Below, in pieces: positions 56,799 through 64,000 of a DNA stretch of 64,000 nt. The notes beneath the pieces are model-generated. The model was not told the origin of the DNA, made no database searches, and worked only from the letters and a program-made list of their open reading frames with translations. The translations under genes were made by a program, and so were the position numbers. Positions within the stretch are counted from its first letter, which is position 1; every line of letters starts with the position of its first letter. This DNA is from Echinarachnius parma (Eukaryota; Echinodermata; Echinoidea; Clypeasteroida; Echinarachniidae): assembly GCA_037951105.1 (NCBI GenBank), contig JBAMJV010009705.1, positions 1 through 64,000 on the forward strand, written 5' to 3'.

Positions 56799-59700
56799 GT
56801 AAGGCATATTTGAAATATTATTTTGTATTCAATTCAATTCGATTTAGTTTATACTCAAACCATAAAACAAAACAAGAACGTAATGTTTTTGTAAAGTATG
56901 CGATTAATTATACAAATGGATTCGGACCAAATGGAAGCAGATGCATGCTTGTATAGATTGGGACCTATTTAATGTCCTGCATAATCATGAATGTTTTAAG
57001 GGATTATACACATTTTCGCTCTGTTGAAAGTGATACAGAGATGTACGCGAACTCACTGATATGGTATTAACTGTTTAAGTTTTGTTTAGATCATGTTTTA
57101 GCGGATGGTATAGACATATTATGGCGCGTTTATTGGGCACCTGTCCGTAACACAAATGGGGGTTGTCCGGGAATTGAACCCGGGATTTTCGCAACAAGGA
57201 CAACATCAACAATTATGCATATTAGGGTCCCGTTGCAGAAAGAGATGCATTCGATCGTAAGTTACAATTGATTGTAAGTCAGAAACTTTGCGCGTTTCAA
57301 CCGATCAGATTCGTGCATTTTGAACACATGATCTGACTTACAATTAATTGTAACTTACAATCGGTTGTATCTCTTTCTGCAACGGGGCCCAGTTCTTATA
57401 ATGTACGCTCTGTAAACATGGTTAACACTGCGTCTATTGTATAATACAAACCCTCACCTGTGATACTGCTGGAAAATAATGTTAGTTTATCAAGAAATAA
57501 AGCAATTTTGTTATAACTTTTGTTATCATTATTACTTGGAACAGCGCTTAGAAACCCTGTATTAAGCGCTTTATAAATGCACGCTATTATTATTTATTAT
57601 TATAACGCGTCACTGAAAAAATGAATATTTTCTTCACTAGCCTATAAAGTGTTTCTCTATTAAAAATGAATAACACAAAATTAAATCTCAATGTTCCATA
57701 AACTGCATTATCATAATCGTTGATGTCTACATTATTGTTTATTAAGTATATTATTGTTTTATGCAACACATTAATGGTTGTGAAATGGATGTACATTACA
57801 TCTCACATAAGAGTGATGTTCATTTCATCTATCTGGCGTAACAAAAAATGAATATAAGTGTCCTCTACATAATATTGTCATTACGAAAATGGAAAATCTT
57901 ACAAAGAGAGAGAATCATAATAAAAGGAAATGGTTACCCTGGAATACTTTTCAAACACTGATTCTGGACTAGACTATTATTCAAACACACCTTTCATGCT
58001 CCATCAGATTCATCCAAAACAACACTTTCTTTGTTTCCAAAGTCTTCCAAGTCACTGGTACCGCAAGCGATAGTTTCACCATACGGCGGACAGTTCTACC
58101 TCTAGGAGAGGGCGTCATAGCGTTTCGCTACGCCTCTGCTTACGCGCGGGACCCCGACGATAATCCGCGAGACGTTCTACTCAAAGTCTACACGTGCAAC
58201 GATTATGCTGCGCCCGCATTCTCGGTCGGTTCCAGGGAAGATGAGGCCATTGCCACTGTCGAATTCTCGTGCTTCAACCAGAATGTTGAGGTACATACTA
58301 TTATTTAATAATTTGAACTTATAGTAAAACAAAATAAGAAAATAACTGTTTTATCTCGCCTTTATTTGTTATTTTAACAGCCTTATATTGCCATGGGAGT
58401 TTAAAGGGGTAGTTTAGTTTTGGTAGAGAGGGCGCTGCACATCACAATGTTGTTGTGAGGTAATGAAAAACTGAGTGTCGAATTTGAGAGAAAATGCAAT
58501 TTTAATGGCAAAATAAACTTTAATTGGTCAAAATCGACCCAGAAACGGCTGAAATATCAATAAATATATCTGATCTTATAATTATTTGGGGCCCAAATAA
58601 TTAGATGATTTAAAAAAAAAAAATTAAAAATGCTTGCACTTTTTCAAAAATTTTCAAAAGCGTTTTTTAAATAGTTGTTGATGATCTCTCTATTTAATCA
58701 TTATTTCAATAAAACAACACATGCATAATTTTGTATGAAAAATGGTTGAAACCAATGCCTTTTTAGAAAGCGCCCTCTTGTGTTTTAATGGTTATTTTTT
58801 TATGATAACGGGCTTTTTACTTAGTCGTTTGTAATTTGTTATACCTTTCGAGCATGGTGGAGTTACAACTATTAGTTTATAATGTTACTGTCCAGGTTTG
58901 GTTACTAAAGTTCAGCCTTACCAAAACTGTACTACCCCTTTAATTTTATGAAATATTTAATTCATCCGAATGTAATTAGCCTATTATATCATACAAACAA
59001 GTACATACTGCGAGTGACCGACGAACATCCATATCCAAACTGCGCATGTGTATAAAATATACGACTGTTGCTATATATTTCAGAAGGAATTTTAATAATA
59101 TGATTTGTAAATAATCATGTTTTTGCATGTAACAAATACAATTATTGTTGCTTTTCTTATATTGCTGATATCATACTCTCGACGTTCATATTCTTCTTTT
59201 TCCTCTTCAAGATCATTTTTGCTATTAAAAATAAACCCGTATAAAAACTTTGTAACCAATTAGAAAGATTGTGGAATGAAACAAAAATGTAATGAAATCA
59301 AATGTTCTTAAAACTAAATGCATAATGGTCTCATCAACATTCCCAAATTCACAGATTTTCTTCGTCGCACAAGAAACGACCCGCTCGAGAACTGTGAAAG
59401 TTCATAACATCGTTGTCATTAGTAAGGCATTTTCAGGTACGTACATTATTTTCTTATTAGTACATTGTATTATGAACCACCAAGTTTTTAGCTTATAAAT
59501 TGTTTCGACTGATAAATCAGCATTTTTTTTTATTTCTCCGTATGCAGCTGTGTAAATGAAGAAGCGCAGGTTGAATGGGAATTGAACGGATCGCACACAT
59601 GTCAATTGTATTTATTCTAGTTTACACAATAAAATATGTATCAATAGGCACCAGTGTAAATTTAAAACAAAATTATGATTCAACTAGAAAATGCTGCTAA

Positions 59701-62700
59701 TTGTTTACTGTGTGTTTTTTTCTCCTTCAGATTCTTATAATGCACTTATGTTTTCCGTTTATAGGTTGGATATGCACGTTTAAGAATGACAATTGTGGAC
59801 TTGTTCAGGATAATAGGAAGGCATGGGAACGATTTTCTTCTCGACTTGAGGGAGGTAAGACAGTGTTCATGTCTTGACATGTTATATATATTGTCGATAA
59901 ATAACTTGACGAAATTAATAGCGATGTACCAACTAATGTCTGAAAACAAATCATAAATGATGCATTTCATAAAAATTAATATAATTATGTCATTTTTAAA
60001 CGAAATCCTCTAAATTGTACTAAACAACCTCCCTTGATTCAAGCTTTTGATAGTGGGTTGGAGTTGGAAGATTGCTTTCTTAGCAACCGGTATAGGTCAG
60101 ACATTTCTGGCTTGCCTGACATCGTTTAGAACTATTACCAATGTAAACAAATCATTGTGACGTCACACTTCCTTACCCTATTAGTTTACTGATTTGTCAT
60201 GCCGCAGCGTATTTCCCTCTGTCCGTTGTTGATACTTTACAGATTATTTACGAGCATTTCTGAACGAGGACCGTCAGGCGGTAAGCTTTACAAATCCTGG
60301 TCCCTACAATTCCAGCAGGGACTCGGATTACCCTTCTGACTGACATCCAACGATTAAGACAATCGCTTACTAGATATAGGGTCATGTGTATTATCTTAAT
60401 GATCTGTCTTACGAAGCATTTTGTTTCTTCTTCTAATTTTTTCATTTACAGATTATTTCCGAGCATTTCTTAACGAAGATCGTCAGGTGGCAAGGTTTAC
60501 GATCCCGGGTCCCTACAACTCGAGCAGGGGAGAACTTTCCTTCCTTCTAGCGGCGTACGAAGAAGACCGCGTTGAAGATGGCTCGATGCAACTGTCCTTG
60601 TGCAAGAATGGAGGAGTGTCCCTCTTCACCGTCCAACCTCTGCCGCTGTGGGGGTGGCAACATATCCGAATACTGTACGATTGTTCAACTGCTGATAACG
60701 TTGAGGTAGCTATACCGTATTACGGTTAAAAACTTACTGGTTGCAAAAAACAACTTGATGAAACCTGTTCTAATTTTTCCACGACTAATACCATTATCCT
60801 GGTAGCGACATTTAAATTATACGAAGAAAAGGGAGAAGGTGATGTAGTTGTAGTAGCTGACGCATTTGATAGTAGCATAATTGGTCCGGAAAATCATGCA
60901 ATTTATCAACTTAAATTTGTATTGTTTATTATCTCTACGTTTATTATCCTTTTTAACGCACTTATATATGGTAGTATAATTGCATATAATTGTCTAACTC
61001 ATGAAGAAATATTGATCCCATGCAAATGTAGCTCTGTACATTTGCTGTAAAGTACTGTGCGAGATTAAAATGAGAAATTATCATTTATTTATGCGTTTGT
61101 TGTTGTTCAGATCGTGTTCGTGGCGAGGACAGGAATGGCGGAAATAACGGTGAAAGTCGACTACATTCAAGTACAAGAATACTTCCCTACACCCCTAGGT
61201 AACGTAAACAACTGCAGTAGAACCGTTTATCAAGAGTTCTGGCCCCGTAACATAAAGATGTATGATTGCACGATCAATGAATCAATCGTAACTTCAATAC
61301 ATAGATTGTACATGATTAATTGTGAATCGTTTTGTTACGGAGCCGCGATATAACAAAACACAAATTATGTTGGTCAACTCAAGGCTGTTAATATTCCTTT
61401 GTGGGTGTTTTGTTTTGCACTGATATCACAAGAGACCTGATAAAGCAGGTAATTTTCATGGCCCTAAGCTCCTTGATATAACGATATTCCATTGTATCAC
61501 TGACATTTGCATCACCCAGAATTTGATACTTCAAGAATGTTACTAAATATCTGGTAGGAAGACATCACTTCACAGTTTGTTTACAGCAAACATTTGATTT
61601 TGATTTTCACTAATCATGTTAATAATTTGATATTTTCATCCGTACGTCTGAACAAGAACGTAAGTCGGGTTATGTATAAAACGCAATAAAAAATCATTAT
61701 CCGAAAATTTTCAAAAGGTTTGTAATAAGCTAATAATAAAACAAATTACTTATTTAATAAAAATGACAATTATCATGACTGTTCGTCATGGCATTACATC
61801 AAAATTCATTACTGCCATGGCCATCTCAAGTTCATGAATGAAACAGTTAACATGTGTACTACGTTATCTGATGCTGATGCATACAAACACGTATAGTACT
61901 ACATGTATATATATCTCCTTTGTATAGAACCTGTCCCAGTATCTTCAGCAAACGTAAAAGCTCCCACATCGCAGTCGGTGTCGACGTCGGTGCCCATGGT
62001 TTCCGCTGCTAGACCCGCCCCGACTACTTTCATTTTTCGACGGGAGAGCATGGCAGAACAGTCTCCCAAAACGACGGCACCGATCATCTCTCCAACTGAT
62101 CATCGTCATTCTACATCACCAGAGTCAACATCCCAAAGCCTCCTGTCTTCAACGACACCATCGTTACCGTGGAAACCGTCTACAGTTCCATACGGGGCAG
62201 CTAAACATCCGCTCCATCCTGGATCTAAAGTGACCGAAACAACATGGGCAAATGCTTCGACTGCGCACGACACTATCGAGGACAACTATCGTTGGAAAGG
62301 CGCAATTGAAAGTCGCGAAGATGGAGTGAATGTGACAACGTCATCAGCGATCGTTGCAGGTGCTAACGCAGGTGGGATTGAGCTTTCATTTTATTTCATC
62401 ATGTATGTGCGGTTTATTTGTCTAATCAACAAATCATATATAAGTTTGTATAGCTGTAGTAAAATATGTTATAGAAGCCAAACTGCATAGTAAAGGTGTT
62501 TAACAAAAAATGATTCCCTGCAGGGAAAAACAAAGTTATGGAAACCATGATATAGATGTCCCTAAGGCATTGTCTAGAATGGCCGCCTTTCTTTGGTCTC
62601 TTCAGTGATCACAATGCGCAGGCTTGCCTTCACTTAGTTTAGGTATGTCTATTCGTGGATGCATACTTATAATGTAGGCTTACAGAGCAAACGTTTCTCA

Positions 62701-64000
62701 ATATTATCGCCTAGTCCCACTGCACCGTTTCTCCTTCCGTTGCATATTCGTTTGACCTCCAGAAGGTACTAGCAGGAAACACAATGATGGGGACCAAGAT
62801 CGGAATTTGGATAAGGATACTATTTTTAATTCGGCTCCGTTTCGCGTGAAACGAAACGTCATAGAACTTCAAAATTTGCGAGATACTGATCGTTTCGCCA
62901 CATTTTGATCGGATAGGTATTACCCAAATTATAACACGTTGATAGTTACCAATGTTTCATTTTCCCGAACGTTATGAAACAGTGCTAAGTTTGTTTGTTC
63001 CCCGATTAATTGTAAAAGATGATGTCTTACGAGCCTTCAAACACTCCCAACCCCCATCTCCCCTCCGCTCCGTTCTCTCTGTATCATATCTAATTCCCAA
63101 TATTATCATGATTATGGGCTATACAGAATCGGAAGTTGTTCCGGTGGTATCGGATATAATAGTTCAAAATGATTGCCCTATACCGCCCCAGCTTCCCGTA
63201 CATACATAACTGGAGGTTGCGTTGACGGTTTCACTCTTGCTGTAATACTGTTCAATTCTTCATGACGATTTTATCATACATTTGTTACTCCCTTACATCT
63301 TTCGGTCTTTCTTTAATGATTTGTTTTTAATTTATTTCATGTTCACAGGTGGGGGGTCGGAAGTTATTCCGGTTGTATCTGCAGTGGTAGCTTTTCTTTG
63401 CCTGGTCGGTCTCACTGTTGCTACGCTGTACATCTGCTCATACCGAAGAAGGTAAGTCTCTTTATGCCACATTTACCTGGTGTACATATTATATAATTAT
63501 ATATCTATAAATAAGACAATGCGATAACAGTGCAGTATAGTCAAACCTGTCTTAGCGGCCACCTGTGTATATCAGCTAACCTGCAATTAGTGGACACCAA
63601 AAATCATCCTTGCAGAGAAAAAATAGGTTACAGAATCTGTTTATAGAGGTCACCTGTCTACAGTGGGCATCTGGATAGTTTCCATTATGTAGTCACTATG
63701 CACATGTTTGACTGTCTATCTAAAAAAAAAATGCTATAAAGCTGCCAAAATATTCACGACCTATGGAAACAAAATTATTGTAAAACATTATATATATATT
63801 TGTTTCAATAGGTCAAGGACACAAGCGAAATCCAAAAGAGAAAGAGGTCACACAAGCACCGATGATCCGACAACGCATACGAACTCCGCCTTCCGGTCCT
63901 TGGATGACCTTCCTCCAACGCCAGATCTCCTCGTGGGAATACACCAGCCACTTGTCCAGAGCAGTTCTTTGGACGAGGGCGGTCCGTTCTGTCGGCAGGG
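56720..64000 (+). CDS. Gene 3: double-MAM type I receptor, 3' end outside the window
   Basis: Exons: 56720-56798, 58043-58290, 59355-59436, 59765-59854, 60452-60705, 61111-61198, 61928-62371, 63349-63451, 63812 to beyond 64000. All phases agree through 1577 nt. Order: signal peptide, a MAM-like domain without its N-terminal Cys-Phe-Glu exon, a complete MAM domain, Ser/Thr/Pro stalk, one membrane span, tail. It lacks SRCR and Sushi exons. The membrane span and the first tail residues resemble gene 2, so the two likely share signalling partners. Two decayed exon copies lie in its introns (60243-60343 and possibly 63128-63160). The ligand is unknown. Confidence 0.9.
57140..57605. repeat. SINE pieces flanking a MITE
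   Basis: 57150-57200 has a B-box-like sequence on the minus strand (GGTTCAATTCCCGG); 57541-57605 has the tail AAGCGCTTTATAAATGCACG followed by (ATT)n. Between them lies the MITE at 57235-57390. Confidence 0.5.
57235..57390. mobile_element. MITE with about 58-bp inverted repeats
   Basis: Left GGGTCCCGTTGCAGAAAGAG and right CTCTTTCTGCAACGGGGCCC; the arms continue through GTAAGTTACAATTGATTGTA and its near complement. 156 bp, no ORF. Confidence 0.8.
58043..58290 (+). CDS. Gene 3 exon 2: MAM-like core
   Basis: 248 nt, phase 1 to phase 0: VFQVTGTASDSFTIRRTVLP, GVIAFRYASAYARDPDDNPR, VLLKVYTCNDYAAPAFSVGS and FSCFNQNVE. Six bases shorter than the 254-nt version. Splicing directly from the signal-peptide exon keeps the frame, so the missing first MAM exon is tolerated. 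Confidence 0.85.
58401..58943. repeat. MITE family B, complete copy
   Basis: Near identical over full length to 28231-28783. Lies in intron 2 of gene 3. Confidence 0.8.
59355..59436 (+). CDS. Gene 3 exon 3: C-terminal part of first MAM-like domain
   Basis: 82 nt, phase 0 to phase 1: IFFVAQETTRSRTVKVHNIV then VISKAFS. Matches position and phase of gene 1 exon 4; the Asp-Asp-Ile motif has become His-Asn-Ile. Confidence 0.82.
59765..59854 (+). CDS. Gene 3 exon 4: N-terminal part of second MAM domain
   Basis: 90 nt, phase 1 to phase 1: GWICTFKNDNCGLVQDNRKA then WERF. The Cys-Phe ... Cys-Gly-x-x-Gln-Asp pattern is intact. Confidence 0.9.
60243..60343 (+). pseudogene. Decayed copy of the MAM core exon
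   Basis: After an intact acceptor (GATACTTTACAG) the sequence reads DYLRAFLNEDRQAVSFTNPG then PYNSSR, matching the true exon at 60452 (DYFRAFLNEDRQVARFTIPG then PYNSSR), and then diverges to a TGA at 60341-60343. No donor. It is a partial tandem duplicate 209 bp upstream of the functional exon. Confidence 0.88.
60452..60705 (+). CDS. Gene 3 exon 5: core of second MAM domain
   Basis: 254 nt, phase 1 to phase 0: DYFRAFLNEDRQVARFTIPG, GELSFLLAAYEEDRVEDGSM, SLCKNGGVSLFT and ILYDCSTADNVE. Acceptor TTTTCATTTACAG, donor GAG|GTAGCT. Confidence 0.9.
61111..61198 (+). CDS. Gene 3 exon 6: C-terminal part of second MAM domain
   Basis: 88 nt, phase 0 to phase 1: IVFVARTGMAEITVKVDYIQ then VQEYFPTPL. Donor GTAACG. 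Confidence 0.88.
61928..62371 (+). CDS. Gene 3 exon 7: Ser/Thr/Pro-rich stalk
   Basis: 444 nt, phase 1 to phase 1, the longest stalk of the three genes; rich in Ser, Thr and Pro, without Cys. Donor GCAG|GTGGGA. Confidence 0.85.
63349..63451 (+). CDS. Gene 3 exon 8: transmembrane segment
   Basis: 103 nt, phase 1 to phase 2: EVIPVVSAVVAFLCLVGLTV then ATLYICSYRRR. Same exon logic and basic end as gene 2 exon 8. Confidence 0.92.
63540..63716. repeat. Short inverted-repeat element
   Basis: Bounded by AGTCAAACCTGTCTTAGCGG and GCACATGTTTGACT, an arrangement also hinted at in 9555-9625 (GAGTCAAACCTGTGTATAGTG). Non-coding, in the last visible intron of gene 3. Confidence 0.45.
63812..64000 (+). CDS. 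Gene 3 exon 9: cytoplasmic tail, partial
   Basis: Phase 2 start after TTGTTTCAATAG; SRTQAKSKRERGHTSTDDPT ... LDDLPPTPDLLVGIHQPLVQ, open to the window edge. The PDLL block is shared with gene 2. Whether the long YxxL-rich tail follows is not visible here. Confidence 0.88.

Noticed and set aside
62952-63209. 85-codon ORF in a gene 3 intron
   Set aside because: Not spliced in phase with neighbours; only a short resemblance to the membrane-span exon.

Overview
The window is eukaryotic and looks like the genome of a marine invertebrate deuterostome (echinoderm, hemichordate or amphioxus; I cannot choose between them). The reasons are large AT-rich introns with consensus GT-AG sites, many short inverted-repeat transposons, LINE and Ty3/gypsy elements, tRNA-derived SINE remnants, and modular MAM, SRCR and Sushi receptors of the kind expanded in those animals. 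No operons, CRISPR arrays or bacterial signals are present.

Three related single-pass membrane receptor genes lie head to tail on the + strand. Gene 1 (3505-27506) encodes signal peptide, MAM domain, Thr-rich stalk, Sushi/CCP domain, membrane span and a 185-residue tail. Gene 2 (40220-53124) encodes signal peptide, SRCR domain, half MAM exon, full MAM domain, Ser/Thr/Pro stalk, membrane span and an unusual 834-residue cytoplasmic tail full of YxxL motifs. Gene 3 (56720 to beyond 64000) encodes signal peptide, a MAM-like domain lacking its first exon, a complete MAM domain, stalk, membrane span and the start of a tail related to that of gene 2. The exon plan is shared: extracellular modules lie between phase-1 introns, the MAM domain is split phase 1 / phase 0 / phase 1 with a central exon of 254 nt (248 in one case), and membrane-span exons end in phase 2. 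All exons were read by eye from splice consensus and frame, and the phases close without error in all three genes. They look like tandem duplicates that swapped extracellular modules and probably act as cell-surface recognition or adhesion receptors, with gene 2 specialised for tyrosine-based signalling or sorting.

The most striking feature is a 7752-bp DNA transposon (6414-14165) inside the central MAM exon of gene 1. It has perfect 22-bp terminal inverted repeats and a 4-bp TTTG duplication, and removing it with one TTTG gives back an in-frame exon of exactly 254 nt. It carries an SGNH-hydrolase ORF, Cys-rich zinc-binding-like coding pieces on the minus strand and another coding piece on the plus strand. 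I cannot assign it to a transposon superfamily.

Other regions: 1-3504 holds repeats upstream of gene 1. Introns of gene 1 hold MITEs, a tandem-repeat element and a LINE RT (24.8-26.9 kb). 27.5-31.0 kb holds MITEs and a Penelope-like repeat with a possible hammerhead ribozyme core. 31067-36253 is a very young Ty3/gypsy element on the minus strand with identical LTRs. 36.3-40.2 kb is intergenic with MITEs. A second LINE (minus strand) lies in a gene 2 intron. 53.1-56.7 kb is intergenic.
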